DNA of 64,000 bases from Enterobacter sp. JUb54 (GTDB lineage: Bacteria > Pseudomonadota > Gammaproteobacteria > Enterobacterales > Enterobacteriaceae): contig NZ_CP060418.1 in NCBI RefSeq assembly GCF_014298075.1, forward strand, positions 3,720,001 to 3,784,000. The letters run 5' to 3'. The position numbers were made by a program, and so were the translations under genes. Numbering within the stretch: the first letter of the stretch is position 1; every line of letters starts with the position of its first letter. Positions 45,123 through 56,267 of the stretch are shown here, piece by piece. The notes beneath the pieces are model-generated. The model worked only from the letters and a program-made list of their open reading frames with translations, had not been told where the DNA came from and searched no databases.

Positions 45123-45824
45123 TCAGATAAAGGCAAACGCATCGCCGAACAGGCGATCTTCACGGGCGTTACGCTCATTGCAGAACAGCTCACGGGCAAT
45201 TTTGGCCATCTCGAAGCGACCGGCAATATAGATATCATGCTCCGCCAGCGTACCGTAATCCTGCAGTACCGCGGTCAACACGGTGCCGGAACGGCCGCGC
45301 CAGTCTTCTTCCGGCTGTTCAACCACCGGCTCCACCCGCAGACCCGGATGTTCCACGCTCAGCGCTTCCAGTTCCGCCAGATCGTAGAGGTGCTTCGCTT
45401 CGCGGCCACCCCAGTAAACAGCGATGTCCCGCTGAGGATTCTGCGCCAGCGCCGTCAGCAGAATAGAACGCACATAGGAGAACCCGGTGCCCCCGGCAAT
45501 GAGAATCAGCGGACGATCTTCGTCTTCGCGCAGCCAGGCCTCACCATGCGGGATATCAACCTCAATTTCACGCTCTTTCAGAATGCGATCCATCACCGCC
45601 ATCGCATACAGGTTGAGCTCAGAAGCGCCGATATGCAGTTCAATACATTCCTGTTCCGACGGTGTGGAAGCCATAGAGAACGGGCGCTTATCGCGCTCAT
45701 CCATTACCACCATCAAATACTGACCAGCGCGGAAAGAAAATGCCGCTTCCGGCACTAATCGAACGCGATATACGGTATCGGTAATCGCCTCCACCGAGGT
45801 CACTTTACAGCTTAAGGTTGTCAT
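45123..45824 (-). CDS. fre: NAD(P)H-flavin reductase
   Basis: Fre reduces free flavins with NAD(P)H, supplying reduced flavin for ferric reduction and for ribonucleotide reductase activation. The flavin motif RPFSMAS (about residues 46-52) and pyridine-nucleotide motif [17 protein letters not shown] (about 105-121) are present; 233 residues as in E. coli. It follows ubiD; UbiX-type prenyl-FMN chemistry depends on reduced flavin, which fits the pairing. Confidence 0.96.
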   Translation of the reverse strand: MTTLSCKVTSVEAITDTVYRVRLVPEAAFSFRAGQYLMVVMDERDKRPFSMASTPSEQECIELHIGASELNLYAMAVMDRILKEREIEVDIPHGEAWLREDEDRPLILIAGGTGFSYVRSILLTALAQNPQRDIAVYWGGREAKHLYDLAELEALSVEHPGLRVEPVVEQPEEDWRGRSGTVLTAVLQDYGTLAEHDIYIAGRFEMAKIARELFCNERNAREDRLFGDAFAFI

Positions 45825-45879
45825 GCGTCCCCTCTGTCGGGTCTATAGAGCAAAACAGCGGCGTTAGCCCCGCTTACTA

Positions 45880-47349
45880 TTATTTAAAGATAGCCAGCTC
45901 ATCCCAGATGGCGTCGATGCGTGCCGTCACCTCAGGATCTTTCTTGATTGGACGACCCCATTCACGCTGGGTTTCGCCAGGCCATTTATTTGTGGCATCC
46001 AGCCCCATTTTTGAACCCAGACCGGAAACCGGCGAGGCAAAATCCAGATAATCGATTGGCGTATTTTCTACCAGTACCGTATCACGAGCTGGGTCCATAC
46101 GGGTAGTAATCGCCCAGATCACATCGTTCCAGTCGCGTGCATTAACGTCATCATCGCAGACGATCACGAACTTAGTGTACATAAACTGGCGTAAAAACGA
46201 CCACACGCCCATCATTACGCGTTTCGCGTGACCGGCGTACTGTTTTTTCATCGTGACCACGGCCAGGCGATAAGAACAGCCTTCCGGCGGCAGATAAAAA
46301 TCGACAATTTCCGGGAACTGCTTTTGCAGAATCGGCACGAACACTTCATTCAGCGCCACGCCCAGCACCGCAGGTTCATCCGGCGGACGGCCGGTGTAGG
46401 TGGAGTGGTAAATGGCGTCTTCGCGCTGGGTAATATGCGTCACGGTAAAGACCGGGAAGCTGTCCACTTCGTTGTAGTAGCCGGTATGGTCGCCATACGG
46501 CCCTTCCGGCGCCAGTTCACCCGGTTCGATATAGCCTTCGAGCACAATTTCCGCGCTGGCGGGCACTTCAAGATCGTTAGAAATGCACTTCACCACTTCG
46601 GTTTTCGTGCCGCGTAGCAGACCGGCAAAGGCATATTCTGAAAGGGTATCAGGAACCGGCGTCACCGCGCCCAGAATCGTTGCCGGATCGGCGCCCAGCG
46701 CCACGGAGACCGGGAAACGCTCGCCTGGATGAGCCGCGCACCACTCCTGGAAGTCCAGCGCGCCGCCGCGATGCGAAAGCCAGCGCATGATCAGCTTATT
46801 CTTGCCAATCAGCTGCTGGCGATAGATCCCGAGGTTCTGCCGCTCTTTGTGCGGACCGCGAGTGACCGTCAGTCCCCAGGTGATCAGCGGCGCGGCATCT
46901 TCCGGCCAGCAGGTCATGATCGGGATGCGCGTCAGATCGACGTTGTCGCCTTCAATGATTTTTTGTTGGCAGGGGGCGCCGCGCAGACGTTTCGTCGGCA
47001 TATTCAACACCTGCTTAAACTGCGGCAGCTTATCGAACAGATCGCGAAAGCCTTTCGGGGGTTCGGGCTCTTTCAGGAAGGCCAGTAACTTACCCACTTC
47101 CCGCAGCGAGCTGACATCTTCCTGCCCCATCCCCATGGCGACGCGACGCGGCGTGCCAAACAGATTACACAGGACCGGCATGGTGTAGCCTTTGGGATTT
47201 TCAAACAGCAGGGCCGGGCCGCCGGCACGTAAAGTACGATCGGCAATTTCGGTGATCTCAAGATGCGGATCGACCGGCAGGGAGATTCTTTTAAGTTCGC
47301 CCTGCTGCTCCAGTAATGTCAGAAAGTCGCGTAGATCATGGTATTTCAT
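45880..47349 (-). CDS. ubiD: 4-hydroxy-3-polyprenylbenzoate decarboxylase
   Basis: UbiD is a prenylated-FMN-dependent decarboxylase in ubiquinone synthesis. The 489-residue protein (E. coli 497) has the N-terminal [22 protein letters not shown] segment, the prFMN-binding [21 protein letters not shown] region and the [21 protein letters not shown] segment near the C-terminus. The C-terminus is slightly shorter than in E. coli. It is divergent from rfaH. Confidence 0.96.
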   Translation of the reverse strand: MKYHDLRDFLTLLEQQGELKRISLPVDPHLEITEIADRTLRAGGPALLFENPKGYTMPVLCNLFGTPRRVAMGMGQEDVSSLREVGKLLAFLKEPEPPKGFRDLFDKLPQFKQVLNMPTKRLRGAPCQQKIIEGDNVDLTRIPIMTCWPEDAAPLITWGLTVTRGPHKERQNLGIYRQQLIGKNKLIMRWLSHRGGALDFQEWCAAHPGERFPVSVALGADPATILGAVTPVPDTLSEYAFAGLLRGTKTEVVKCISNDLEVPASAEIVLEGYIEPGELAPEGPYGDHTGYYNEVDSFPVFTVTHITQREDAIYHSTYTGRPPDEPAVLGVALNEVFVPILQKQFPEIVDFYLPPEGCSYRLAVVTMKKQYAGHAKRVMMGVWSFLRQFMYTKFVIVCDDDVNARDWNDVIWAITTRMDPARDTVLVENTPIDYLDFASPVSGLGSKMGLDATNKWPGETQREWGRPIKKDPEVTARIDAIWDELAIFK

Positions 47350-47526
47350 GGAGTTGTTATTGACCTCTATACAGGCGGCTGATTATACGGTGTTCGCCGG
47401 TGCCATGCTGTACTTTTGTTAAAGTAGCGTGAAAGAATATGGAATTTTTAATTTCACGGGTATTGGCTTTCGCGATCGCTCCAGGCTTTTGTTATGCTTG
47501 CTGCTAATAGAGTGGAAAGAGTTATT

Positions 47527-48015
47527 ATGCAAGCTTGGTATTTACTGTATTGCAAACGTGGGCAGCTCCAGCGGGCCCAGGAACATCTCGAGCGACAGGC
47601 TGTGAATTGCCTGATGCCGACGATCGCGCTGGAAAAAATCGTCCGAGGTAAACGCACTACAGTCAGTGAACCTTTGTTCCCCAACTATCTGTTCGTCGAG
47701 TTCGATCCCGAAATTATCCACACCACGACCATCAGTGCCACCCGTGGCGTGAACAGTTTCGTACGCTTTGGCGCCCAGCCGGCTATGGTGCCGTCCGCCG
47801 TCATTCATCAGCTGTCGATCTACAAGCCGGAAGGTATCACCGACCCGGAGACACCGCATCAGGGCGATGCCGTACTGATTACCGACGGCGCGTTTGAAGG
47901 CCTGCAGGCCATCTTCACCGAACCGGACGGCGAAGCGCGTTCGATGTTGCTCCTGAATCTGCTTAACAAGCAGGTTCTGCAAAGCGTCAAAAACACCGAC
48001 TTCCATAAAGTCTGA
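47527..48015 (+). CDS. rfaH: Transcription/translation regulator RfaH (NusG paralogue)
   Basis: RfaH is recruited at ops sites to prevent pausing and Rho termination in long envelope operons (LPS, capsule, haemolysin). The start at 47527 ([20 protein letters not shown]) gives 162 residues, as in E. coli; an upstream in-frame ATG would add 11 unsupported residues. The NGN domain and a short, fold-switching C-terminal domain ([21 protein letters not shown]) are present. Confidence 0.96.
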   Translation: MQAWYLLYCKRGQLQRAQEHLERQAVNCLMPTIALEKIVRGKRTTVSEPLFPNYLFVEFDPEIIHTTTISATRGVNSFVRFGAQPAMVPSAVIHQLSIYKPEGITDPETPHQGDAVLITDGAFEGLQAIFTEPDGEARSMLLLNLLNKQVLQSVKNTDFHKV

Positions 48016-48023
48016 CTGCCACG

Positions 48024-48806
48024 TTAAAAGCGGATGCCAAAAAGCGTTCTGACATTGGTATCCGTTATCTCTTCCAGCCGCTGTGCCTCCTCACCACGCC
48101 ATCCCGCAATACTTGCCAGAATATGTGGCAGGTGAGCGGGTTCGTTACGGCGGGAGGCCGGTTTCGGGCTCAGATCACGAGGCAGTAAATACGGGGCATC
48201 CGTTTCAATCAGTAGCCGTTCTGCCGGGATGTCCGGTAGCAGGTTACGCAGCTCAAGCCCGCGTCGTTCATCACACACCCAGCCGGTGATCCCGATATAC
48301 AGGCCGTGGTCCACACACGCCTGCATTTCGTCACGGGTTCCGGTGAAGCAGTGCAGCACCGCGCCTGGCAGCTTGTCCAGCCATGGGGTCAGTAGCGTCA
48401 GAAAGCGTTCGTGGGCATCGCGGCAGTGTAAAAACACCGGCATCGCCAGCTCTGCGGCCAGCGCCAGCTGTGCGCTGAAGGCGGCTTCCTGCTCCTGAGG
48501 CGTTGAAAAGTTGCGGTTAAAATCCAGGCCGCATTCGCCGACGGCGACCACTTCCGGCTGGCGCGCCAGCTGAAATACCGCCTCCGCCACCGATGCCGTC
48601 CAGCTGCTGCTGTCATGCGGATGGACGCCTGCCGTTGACCAGCAATGGCCATAGCCAAGCGCCATTTCCCGGGCCTGTTCGCTTTCGTGCAGGTTAGTCC
48701 CGGTAATCAACATACCCGTCACGCCTGCGGCCTGAGCGCGGGCTACCACCTCATCGCGATCGCGTGAAAACTGTGAACTGGTCAGATTGACGCCGATATC
48801 AAACAT
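48024..48806 (-). CDS. tatD: TatD family 3'-5' deoxyribonuclease
   Basis: TatD is a metal-dependent nuclease (TIM-barrel amidohydrolase fold) with 3'-5' exonuclease activity; it is not needed for Tat export despite its position. The start at 48806 ([13 protein letters not shown]) gives 260 residues as in E. coli. Metal-site segments [20 protein letters not shown] and HCRDAHE are seen. It follows tatC by 39 nt and converges with rfaH. Confidence 0.96.
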   Translation of the reverse strand: MFDIGVNLTSSQFSRDRDEVVARAQAAGVTGMLITGTNLHESEQAREMALGYGHCWSTAGVHPHDSSSWTASVAEAVFQLARQPEVVAVGECGLDFNRNFSTPQEQEAAFSAQLALAAELAMPVFLHCRDAHERFLTLLTPWLDKLPGAVLHCFTGTRDEMQACVDHGLYIGITGWVCDERRGLELRNLLPDIPAERLLIETDAPYLLPRDLSPKPASRRNEPAHLPHILASIAGWRGEEAQRLEEITDTNVRTLFGIRF

Positions 48807-48845
48807 CGCTACTCCCATATGACAACCGCCCTGACGGGCGGTTGA

Positions 48846-49619
48846 TTACTCTTCTTTGCTCCCCGCCTCTTCTGCGGCGGCATCCTCGTCACGCGTCATG
48901 CGTTTCCCGGTATAGAACCGGGCAAAAAAGACCCCGACCTCAAACAGGCAGTACATCGGAATCGCCAGCAAGGTTTGCGAGAAGACATCCGGCGGCGTCA
49001 ACAGCATGCCGACGACAAAGGCCCCCACCAGAACGTACGGGCGCTTCTTCCGCAGGTCTTCCGGCGTAGTGACCCCGACCCAGCACAGCAGGACAATCGC
49101 CACCGGCACTTCAAACGACACGCCAAAGGCGATAAACAGCGCCATGACAAAATCGAGATAGCTGCGGATATCGGTAGAAACCTGTACCCCTTCCGGCGCC
49201 GCGTGCGTCAGGAAGCCAAACGCCAGCGGGAAAACGACAAAATAGGCAAACGCCATGCCGATATAGAACAGCAGCGTACTGGAAACCAGCAGCGGCATCA
49301 CCAGTCGGCGTTCATGCTTATACAGTGCTGGCGCAACAAAAGCCCAGACCTGATAAAGAATGACCGGCACAGACAGAATCACCGAAACCATAAAGGTCAA
49401 TTTGATCGGTGTAAAAAACGGAGACGCCACGTCGGTCGCGATCATTGTCGCGCCCACCGGCATCTGTCGAATCAGCGGAGCCGAGACCAGTTGATAGATA
49501 TCGTTGGCGAAGTAAACCAACGCCAGAAAAATCACCAGAATCGCGACGATGCTATTGATCAGGCGCTTGCGCAGCTCAATCAAATGCGAGATTAGCGGTT
49601 GAGTATCTTCTACGCCCAT
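48846..49619 (-). CDS. tatC: Sec-independent translocase subunit TatC
   Basis: TatC is the polytopic receptor for twin-arginine signal peptides. The 257 residues contain six predicted membrane segments, the N-terminal [10 protein letters not shown] motif and the family-defining [20 protein letters not shown]. The C-terminal tail is acidic. It is 2 nt from tatB. Confidence 0.98.
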   Translation of the reverse strand: MGVEDTQPLISHLIELRKRLINSIVAILVIFLALVYFANDIYQLVSAPLIRQMPVGATMIATDVASPFFTPIKLTFMVSVILSVPVILYQVWAFVAPALYKHERRLVMPLLVSSTLLFYIGMAFAYFVVFPLAFGFLTHAAPEGVQVSTDIRSYLDFVMALFIAFGVSFEVPVAIVLLCWVGVTTPEDLRKKRPYVLVGAFVVGMLLTPPDVFSQTLLAIPMYCLFEVGVFFARFYTGKRMTRDEDAAAEEAGSKEE

Positions 49620-49621
49620 GG

Positions 49622-50167
49622 TTACGATTTATCACTTGATGCAGGAGTGGAGTCGGAAGCGGTTACCGCCACTTTTTCTTTAGCGGCGGCCGGGAGAGGT
49701 TCAGCTGGCGCCGCGGCGTGCGCATCGGCAACGGGCTCTTCCGGTGCATGTACAGGTGCACTGGCCTGGTGCTCAGCCGTGGCTGGCGTAATGTCCTGGC
49801 GCTGTGCTTCACTCCCCTTCACCACCGGGTTATGGATCGTGTGTGCTTCGTCGCTGGTTTTCTCAGGGTCGTGAGCGGTATAGGAGCGCTTCATGGATTC
49901 CGCGGCTTCACGCAGCTCATCCATGGATGCTTTCAGCTCCGGCGTCAGGTTATCCAGGCTCGCCTTTTCGACTTTCTTCAGGCTATCCTGGAACTCCTGC
50001 AGTTTTAGTTCCTGAGTTATCTCATTTTGCACGGTAGCCGCCAGAGACCGTAGCGTACGAATCCAGCTGGCCACCGTTTTTACCGCGACGGGTAGCCGCT
50101 GAGGCCCCAGTACAATGAGGCCAATAACGAACACCAGCAGCAGTTCACTAAAACCGATATCGAACAC
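49622..50167 (-). CDS. tatB: Sec-independent translocase subunit TatB
   Basis: TatB forms the substrate-receptor complex with TatC. It has an N-terminal membrane helix starting [20 protein letters not shown], the GPQRLP hinge, an amphipathic helix and a long charged, Ala/Pro-rich tail in 181 residues. It lies 3 nt from tatA and 2 nt from tatC. Confidence 0.97.
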   Translation of the reverse strand: MFDIGFSELLLVFVIGLIVLGPQRLPVAVKTVASWIRTLRSLAATVQNEITQELKLQEFQDSLKKVEKASLDNLTPELKASMDELREAAESMKRSYTAHDPEKTSDEAHTIHNPVVKGSEAQRQDITPATAEHQASAPVHAPEEPVADAHAAAPAEPLPAAAKEKVAVTASDSTPASSDKS

Positions 50168-50170
50168 GAA

Positions 50171-50428
50171 TTACACCTGCTCTTTGTCGTGGCGTTTTGC
50201 TTCGTCTTTTTTCGCATCATCCGGCTTATCGGCGATGGATTTCGCCGCGAAATCTGCATCCGGCTCGGATTTTTCAGGCTTATCTTCATCGCTCATGGCT
50301 TTTTTAAAGCCTTTAATCGATGCACCTAAATCCGACCCCAGCGAGCTCAGCTTTTTCGTCCCGAAAAGCAGAACCACAATGACGACAACAATTAACAACT
50401 GCCAAATACTGATACCACCCATACACAT
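50171..50428 (-). CDS. tatA: Sec-independent translocase subunit TatA
   Basis: TatA oligomerises to form the translocation pathway for folded proteins. The 85 residues have a short N-terminal membrane helix ([18 protein letters not shown]), the [14 protein letters not shown] hinge/amphipathic helix and an acidic-basic tail. It is the first tat gene, 125 bp after ubiB. Confidence 0.97.
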   Translation of the reverse strand: MCMGGISIWQLLIVVVIVVLLFGTKKLSSLGSDLGASIKGFKKAMSDEDKPEKSEPDADFAAKSIADKPDDAKKDEAKRHDKEQV

Positions 50429-50553
50429 TCCCCTATGACAGATGATGAAGAATTAGCACGCATTATACACGTCAACCCGCGGGCCGCCTCAGTGTCAGGC
50501 CACTCGCATGACTCCATGCCACAACGCATGCGCGATAAAAAAGACAATACCTG

Positions 50554-52194
50554 TCAGCGCGTTTTCCGCCAGCCAATCAACCACGAGACGACGCCTGCGG
50601 CCATCAGCCAGCCCGGCATCATGCCCCATTCCGGGCGATGGATGAACAGCAGCGTACCACTCAGTAACAGAACCGCACCTATACCAAACAGATATCGGGA
50701 CTGTCCCTGGCGCACATGTCGCACCTGGAAGTCGCGCACGATGGTATCCACGCTGGTCTGCAACTGTCGGCTCTGCTGCAACGTCTGATACACCAGCTCA
50801 GGGATTTCCGGCATTCTTTCAATCCAGAACGGCGCTTTTTCTTTAAACGCACGCACCAGTGCCGGAATGCCAACCTGATCTTTAATCCACGACTCAAGGA
50901 AAGGTTTCGCCGTTTTCCATAAGTCTAACTGAGGATAGAGCTGGCGGCCTAACCCTTCTACGTAAAGTAATGTTTTCTGCAACAACACCAGCTGCGGCTG
51001 GACTTCCATATTGAAGCGCCGGGCGGTGTTAAACAGGTTCAGCAGAACATGGCCAAACGAAATTTCCGCCAGCGGCTTTTCGAAGATGGGTTCGCAAACC
51101 GTACGGATGGCAAACTCAAACTCTTCCACGTTGGTGTCCGGTGGAACCCAGCCTGAATCGACGTGCAGCTCGGCCACTTTGCGGTAATCGCGGTTGAAAA
51201 AGGCGATAAAGTTTTCCGCCAGATAGCGTTTATCTTCTTTGTTCAACGAGCCCACAATGCCGCAGTCAATCCCGATGTACTGTGGGTTCTCCGGGTGGTC
51301 GTAGCTGACGAAAATATTGCCCGGATGCATGTCCGCATGGAAGAAGCTGTCACGGAAGACCTGGGTGAAAAAGACCTGCACGCCACGCTCGGCCAGCAGC
51401 TGCATGTTGGTGCCCTGTGCGTTCAGCGCGTCAATGTCAGAGACCGGGATCCCGTAAATCCGCTCCATCACCATCATGTTTTCGCTGCAGTAATCGGAGT
51501 AGACCTCCGGTACATAGAGCATCGGGCTGTCTTCAAAGTTGCGCCGTAGCTGAATCGCGTTTGCCGATTCACGCAACAGGTTGAGTTCATCCAGCAGCGT
51601 TTTTTCGTATTCGCGAACCACTTCCTGCGGGCGCAGACGGCGGCCGTCGGGTAACAGCCGTGGCACCCAGCGCGCCAGGCGGTAGATAAGCTTCATGTCC
51701 GCTTTGATCACCGGCACGATGTCCGGGCGGATCACCTTGATAACGACCTCTTTGCCGTTAGCTTTCAGGCGTGCGGTATGCACCTGCGCAATCGAGGCTG
51801 ACGCCAGTGGTTCAATCGAGAAATCATCAAACCATGCATCGACGGGCAGACCGCCCATCGCCTGCTCAATCTGCTGCTTAGCCAGTTGGCCATCAAACGG
51901 CACCACACGATCCTGCAACAACGCAAGCTGATCGGCAATCTGCGGCGGAAACATGTCGCGGCGGGTGGAGAGCATCTGACCGAACTTGATCCACACCGGC
52001 CCCAGCTCCTGTAGCGCCAGGCGTAAACGTTCACCGAGTGGTTTGTCTTTATGGCGGTTCGGCATCCAGAACAGCGTCCGCCGCCAGAGGCGTAGCGGGA
52101 GCGTAATACGCATTTTGGGAATGAGCTCATCAAGCCCGTAACTCAAAAAGGTGCGGATGATAAGATACAGGCGCCGTAATTCTCCTGGCGTCAT
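50554..52194 (-). CDS. ubiB: Ubiquinone biosynthesis ATPase/kinase-like UbiB
   Basis: UbiB is an atypical protein-kinase-like ATPase needed for ubiquinone synthesis. Diagnostic segments are the KxGQ motif ([16 protein letters not shown]), the Ala-rich loop [24 protein letters not shown] and GIDCGIVG; two C-terminal membrane helices anchor it. The 546 residues equal E. coli. Its start overlaps the ubiJ stop by 4 nt. Confidence 0.97.
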   Translation of the reverse strand: MTPGELRRLYLIIRTFLSYGLDELIPKMRITLPLRLWRRTLFWMPNRHKDKPLGERLRLALQELGPVWIKFGQMLSTRRDMFPPQIADQLALLQDRVVPFDGQLAKQQIEQAMGGLPVDAWFDDFSIEPLASASIAQVHTARLKANGKEVVIKVIRPDIVPVIKADMKLIYRLARWVPRLLPDGRRLRPQEVVREYEKTLLDELNLLRESANAIQLRRNFEDSPMLYVPEVYSDYCSENMMVMERIYGIPVSDIDALNAQGTNMQLLAERGVQVFFTQVFRDSFFHADMHPGNIFVSYDHPENPQYIGIDCGIVGSLNKEDKRYLAENFIAFFNRDYRKVAELHVDSGWVPPDTNVEEFEFAIRTVCEPIFEKPLAEISFGHVLLNLFNTARRFNMEVQPQLVLLQKTLLYVEGLGRQLYPQLDLWKTAKPFLESWIKDQVGIPALVRAFKEKAPFWIERMPEIPELVYQTLQQSRQLQTSVDTIVRDFQVRHVRQGQSRYLFGIGAVLLLSGTLLFIHRPEWGMMPGWLMAAGVVSWLIGWRKTR

Positions 52195-52796
52195 TTGCCC
52201 TCCAGCGTTTCCAGCCGTTTTTCCAAAGCAGCAAGGGTGCGTTCTACCGCGGCCGTCTCTTCACCAAACCACGCCATTTCCAGCGGTCCCGGTGCCAGAC
52301 GCCACTCTTCGGTCAACGCCTCAGCGACATAGCGCTGCTGGCGTTGCGCGCCGTGTAACAGAAAGCGTGCCCCGGAACGAAACAGTTTACTGAAACCTTC
52401 CGCGACGATATCGCCGGTATAGGGTGCCAGCAGTTCCGCGGGGTCGAACTCTGCCAGGTCGCATAATGCCACCATGTTCTGCACCACCTGCAGGTCGCCC
52501 TGCACTTCCAGGTCACCGCTGCGGATAAGTGCGGTCAGCTGTTGGCGATTCCGCAGCTGCGGCAACACGCTGAGACGGGTCATCACCGTACAGTCGGCAT
52601 CGCCTTCCCAGGCCCCCAGTACGTCGATCTGGCGTTCACTGAAAACCAGCACGACCGGCGTCGACAGCTCTTTGAGCTCAACGCGCAGCACTTTCCCCAA
52701 CAGGCGCTGACGAGCAGGTTTTAACGCTTTGTCCCGCCAGAGAAAAGTATTGAGGGTGGTTTCAATGCCGGCGGTGACCAGCGGTGTGAAAGGCAT
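52191..52796 (-). CDS. ubiJ: Ubiquinone biosynthesis accessory factor UbiJ
   Basis: UbiJ carries an SCP2-type lipid-binding domain and helps hold ubiquinone intermediates in the soluble Ubi complex with UbiK. The start at 52796 ([12 protein letters not shown]) gives 201 residues, as in E. coli. In E. coli the 3' part of this gene also gives rise to the EsrE transcript; the region is conserved in protein but I cannot judge the RNA. It lies 13 nt from ubiE. Confidence 0.95.
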   Translation of the reverse strand: MPFTPLVTAGIETTLNTFLWRDKALKPARQRLLGKVLRVELKELSTPVVLVFSERQIDVLGAWEGDADCTVMTRLSVLPQLRNRQQLTALIRSGDLEVQGDLQVVQNMVALCDLAEFDPAELLAPYTGDIVAEGFSKLFRSGARFLLHGAQRQQRYVAEALTEEWRLAPGPLEMAWFGEETAAVERTLAALEKRLETLEGK

Positions 52797-52809
52797 AGGC
52801 TCCCTCCTG

Positions 52810-53565
52810 TCAGAACTTATAGCCGCGGTGCAGCGCAACGATACCCGCCGTCAGGTTGTAGTAGTCAACGCTTTCAAAACCGGCGTCCTGCATCATGGAT
52901 TTCAGGGTGTCCTGATTCGGATGCATTCGGATAGATTCGGCCAGGTAGCGGTAGCTTTCACCATCTTTCGCGACCAGTTCCCCTACGCGCGGCAGCACAT
53001 GGAAGGAGTAGGCATCATAGGCTTTGCTGAGCGGCTCAATGACCGGCTTCGAGAATTCCAGCACCAGCAGGCGTCCGCCCGGCTTCAGCACGCGATACAT
53101 GGAACGCAGCGCTTTGTCTTTATCCGTGACGTTACGTAAACCGAACGAAATTGTGATGCAGTCAAAGGTGTTATCGGCAAACGGCAGCGCTTCTGCGTTC
53201 GCCTGAACGTACTCTACGTTGCCGACGATACCGATATTACGCAGCTTTTCGCGGCCCATTTTTAACATTGAGTCGTTGATATCGGCCAGCATAACGCGAC
53301 CCGTTTCACCCACCAGACGGGAGAACTTCGCCGTCAGGTCACCGGTGCCACCCGCCAGATCCAGTACAGTCTGACCACGGCGCACGCCGCTGCAATCAAT
53401 GGTGAAACGCTTCCACAAGCGATGAATACCGAACGACATCAGATCATTCATAACATCATATTTCGCGGCCACAGAATGGAATACATGTGCCACCATGTCC
53501 GCCTTCTGCTCTTTGGCTACCGTCTGAAAACCAAAGTGCGTCGTTTCTTGTGAATCCTCAACCAT
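52810..53565 (-). CDS. ubiE: Demethylmenaquinone / ubiquinone C-methyltransferase
   Basis: UbiE methylates demethylmenaquinol to menaquinol and the corresponding benzoquinol in ubiquinone synthesis, using SAM. The SAM motif [15 protein letters not shown] (about residues 66-80) and the family segment [25 protein letters not shown] are present; 251 residues as in E. coli. It heads the ubiE-ubiJ-ubiB unit. Confidence 0.98.
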   Translation of the reverse strand: MVEDSQETTHFGFQTVAKEQKADMVAHVFHSVAAKYDVMNDLMSFGIHRLWKRFTIDCSGVRRGQTVLDLAGGTGDLTAKFSRLVGETGRVMLADINDSMLKMGREKLRNIGIVGNVEYVQANAEALPFADNTFDCITISFGLRNVTDKDKALRSMYRVLKPGGRLLVLEFSKPVIEPLSKAYDAYSFHVLPRVGELVAKDGESYRYLAESIRMHPNQDTLKSMMQDAGFESVDYYNLTAGIVALHRGYKF

Positions 53566-53631
53566 CTCAATGCCTGCTTATCAAGAAAATGTTCGTCGAG
53601 TGTAACAGATTCAGCGCATTTCCCATACGCT

Positions 53632-55080
53632 TCAACGTGGCGTAGAGGGCTCCGCAGACATCTTCTGGTGGGCCGGATCGGACATAAATTCGTTATCTTC
53701 CAGCGCGTTTTCGTCCTCTTCAGAACGATATTCATCATCCTGGGCGGTCGCCTGTTCAACTAAATCAGGATTAATCTCGCGCTTGACCTCCACGCCCAGT
53801 TCACGGAAGGACTCGGCCTGCACCAGCAGGTTGCCGCGCCCGGAGGCCAGCTTTTTCATCGCCTGGCGATAGTTATCCTGCGCTTTGTCGAGGCTCTGTC
53901 CGATGGCCGACATATCGTCGACGAACAGCCGCATTTTGTCGTACAGACGCCCTGCACGCTCGGCGATTTTCTGTGCATTACGGCTCTGGTGTTCATAGCG
54001 CCAGAGGTTGGCAATCGTGCGCAGCGCCACCAGCAGCGTGGTCGGGCTGACCAGCATGATGTTGTGCTTCAGCGCTTCGGTGATCAGTTCAGGTTGGCGG
54101 TCTATCGCCAGCAGGAATGCCGGCTCAACGGGGATAAACATCAGGACATAGTCGAGCGAACGCAGGCCAGGCAGCTGTTGATAGTCTTTGCGCCCCAGCA
54201 AACGAATATGGTTACGCACCGAGGCGATATGTTCCTGCAGCGCCGCCTCGCGGGTGTAGTCATCTTCGGCGTTAAAATAGCGTTCATAGGCGACGAGGGT
54301 CATTTTTGCATCAACGACCACGTCTTTCCCCTGCGGCAGACGGACGATCACATCGGGCTGCATGCGCGAACGACCTTCCGTTTCGATGCTCACCTGGGTC
54401 TGGTACTCGTAACCCTCGCGCAGCCCGGATGCCTCCAGCACGCGGGTTAACACCACTTCGCCCCAGTTGCCCTGGGTTTTGTTATCCCCTTTGAGCGCCC
54501 GGGTCAGGTTCAGCGCCTCCTGAGCCATCTGGGCATTCAGCTGCTGCAGGTTGCGAATTTCATGCGCCAGGGTATGCCGCTCGCGCGCCTCCTGACCAAA
54601 ACTATCCTGCACCTGGCGGCGGAAACCGTCCAGCTGTTCACGTAACGGCGTCAGCAGGCCGTGCAGGCTCTGCCGGTTCTGTTCATCCACGCGGCGGTTG
54701 CTGTGTTCAAAAATGCGGTTTGCCAGGTTTTCAAACTGCTCGCTCAGGCGCTGCTCGCTGTTGACCATCTGGCGGATTTTATCTTCCGCGTGCATGCGGG
54801 TGGATTCAAGACGAGTGGTGACCTCGCGGAGGTCGGCCTCCAGCGAGGTGTTGATTTCACGCAGGCTGCGCAGCTCGTTGTTCAGCAGCTCGCATTCATC
54901 GCGCCAGTGGGCCTCCTGTACCAGTTGCTGGCGCGCGGCGCTGAGCTCAATATCCAGCTCACGACGCTCTTCGATCAGATCGGCACGGATTTGGTCGGCT
55001 CTGGCTTTGGTCGCCAGCCATCCAGCAACCAGCCCGACGGCCAGCGCCACGATGGCACTTATCATAATCGAGATATCCAC
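53632..55080 (-). CDS. rmuC: RmuC family protein (putative recombination-limiting nuclease)
   Basis: RmuC limits inversion between short inverted repeats in E. coli. The 482-residue protein has an N-terminal membrane helix (about residues 3-24), a long coiled coil (about 35-150) and the RmuC domain (about 180-410) with PQGKDVVVDAKMTLVAYERYF. The acidic C-terminal tail is slightly longer than in E. coli (475 residues). The nuclease assignment comes from fold comparisons and is not directly shown. Confidence 0.94.
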   Translation of the reverse strand: MDISIMISAIVALAVGLVAGWLATKARADQIRADLIEERRELDIELSAARQQLVQEAHWRDECELLNNELRSLREINTSLEADLREVTTRLESTRMHAEDKIRQMVNSEQRLSEQFENLANRIFEHSNRRVDEQNRQSLHGLLTPLREQLDGFRRQVQDSFGQEARERHTLAHEIRNLQQLNAQMAQEALNLTRALKGDNKTQGNWGEVVLTRVLEASGLREGYEYQTQVSIETEGRSRMQPDVIVRLPQGKDVVVDAKMTLVAYERYFNAEDDYTREAALQEHIASVRNHIRLLGRKDYQQLPGLRSLDYVLMFIPVEPAFLLAIDRQPELITEALKHNIMLVSPTTLLVALRTIANLWRYEHQSRNAQKIAERAGRLYDKMRLFVDDMSAIGQSLDKAQDNYRQAMKKLASGRGNLLVQAESFRELGVEVKREINPDLVEQATAQDDEYRSEEDENALEDNEFMSDPAHQKMSAEPSTPR

Positions 55081-55170
55081 AACGCCCCCTGCGGCAACGG
55101 CTTACGGCACAAAAATAGAATTGTGCTGTACAAACGTCCAGTTGAAAAGGAATTTCCTGCGAGGCGCTGC

Positions 55171-55200
55171 GCAAAAAAGAAAGGCCGGAAGATCCGGCCT
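55171..55200 (-). terminator. udp terminator
   Basis: On the minus strand AGGCCGGA-TCT-TCCGGCCT followed by TTCTTTTTTGC, about 20 nt after the udp stop. Confidence 0.88.
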
Positions 55201-55219
55201 GGCATGAATAGAGGGGAAA

Positions 55220-55981
55220 CTACAGCAGGCGGCGAGCCGCTTCCACCACGATTTTTACCGCGTGGCTTTCTGTTTTCTTCATGGTTTCAGCATTCGGAAT
55301 TTCCTGCTGGGTACGGTTCACGATAACCCCGGCCACCATCCCGGCGCGCAGGCCCTGGCTGGCGCACATGGTCAGCAGCGTCGCTGATTCCATTTCGTAG
55401 TTCATCACGCCCATTGACTGCCACTCTTCCATCGAGCCTTTGAAGCGGTTAACGACGCGACCTGAGAAGGTGTCGTAACGCTCCTGGCCTGGGTAGAAAG
55501 TATCAGACGATGCGGTTACGCCAATATGCGTGGTCGCGCCGATCGATTTCGCCGCTTCAACCAGCGCAGTGGTGCACGCAAAGTCAGCTACTGCCGGATA
55601 TTCCATGGGTGCAAAGTGCAGGCTCGCGCCGTCAAGGCGCACGGATGCGGTGGTCACCAGCACGTCGCCGACATTGATGTGCGGCTGGATTGCGCCGGTG
55701 GTGCCGATACGCAGGAAAGTACGAACCCCCAGTTGAGCCAGTTCTTCAACGGCGATGGAGGTGGACGGGCCACCGATACCGGTGGAGCACACGATAACCG
55801 GCTTGCCATCGAGCTCGGCACGCCAGGAGGTAAATTCGCGATGAGATGCCAGCTTAACCGGCTTATCCATCAGCGCGGCGATCTTTTCCACACGCTCCGG
55901 ATCGCCAGGGACGATAGCCAGCGTAGCCCCTTGTAAATCGTTTTTGGTGAGGCCGAGATGAAAAACATCAGACTTAGACAT
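55220..55981 (-). CDS. udp: Uridine phosphorylase
   Basis: Udp converts uridine and phosphate to uracil and ribose 1-phosphate. The start at 55981 ([17 protein letters not shown]) gives 253 residues, identical in length to E. coli; an in-frame ATG 13 codons upstream falls in the leader. The phosphate/nucleoside motif [19 protein letters not shown] is intact. CRP and CytR-type sites upstream fit its known control. Confidence 0.97.
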   Translation of the reverse strand: MSKSDVFHLGLTKNDLQGATLAIVPGDPERVEKIAALMDKPVKLASHREFTSWRAELDGKPVIVCSTGIGGPSTSIAVEELAQLGVRTFLRIGTTGAIQPHINVGDVLVTTASVRLDGASLHFAPMEYPAVADFACTTALVEAAKSIGATTHIGVTASSDTFYPGQERYDTFSGRVVNRFKGSMEEWQSMGVMNYEMESATLLTMCASQGLRAGMVAGVIVNRTQQEIPNAETMKKTESHAVKIVVEAARRLL

Positions 55982-56026
55982 AAAAAACTCCTCTGTGGGT
56001 CGAATTATCAGCAGAAGCAAAACGGT

Positions 56027-56032
56027 ACTTTA
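56027..56032 (-). promoter_or_regulatory. Candidate -10 of the udp promoter
   Basis: TAAAGT on the minus strand puts the start near 56020, which places the two CRP sites at about -41 and -93. Confidence 0.5.
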
Positions 56033-56053
56033 CAGAAGCTATCCGCATAGTTT

Positions 56054-56069
56054 TGTGATGCTAATCACT
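56054..56069. promoter_or_regulatory. CRP site 1 of udp
   Basis: TGTGA-TGCTAA-TCACT matches nine of ten consensus bases; centre 56061.5. Confidence 0.8.
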
Positions 56070-56075
56070 ACAGAT

Positions 56076-56097
56076 GAAAATCATTGCAATGATTTTC
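56076..56097. promoter_or_regulatory. 22-bp perfect palindrome, candidate CytR operator
   Basis: The two arms GAAAATCATTG and CAATGATTTTC are exact reverse complements. It lies between the two CRP sites, where CytR binds in the deoP2/udp arrangement, and contains ATTGCAAT, related to the CytR octamer GTTGCATT. Confidence 0.6.
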
Positions 56098-56105
56098 CAT
56101 TAAAA

Positions 56106-56121
56106 AGTGATAAACATCACA
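56106..56121. promoter_or_regulatory. CRP site 2 of udp
   Basis: AGTGA-TAAACA-TCACA matches nine of ten consensus bases; centre 56113.5, exactly 52 bp from site 1, the spacing seen in CRP-CytR-CRP promoters. Confidence 0.78.
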
Positions 56122-56267
56122 TTAACAAGTTATATTCACCGAGCCTGAACAAAAGATAGTCTGTTTGAGGCAGTGTGGTTCGTTAACGTCCGATCGATAA
56201 CGTCTATTGCAGTATTTAGGGTCTATAGTTATCGGTGCGCTAATAATTAAAGGGTACGGAGAATACC

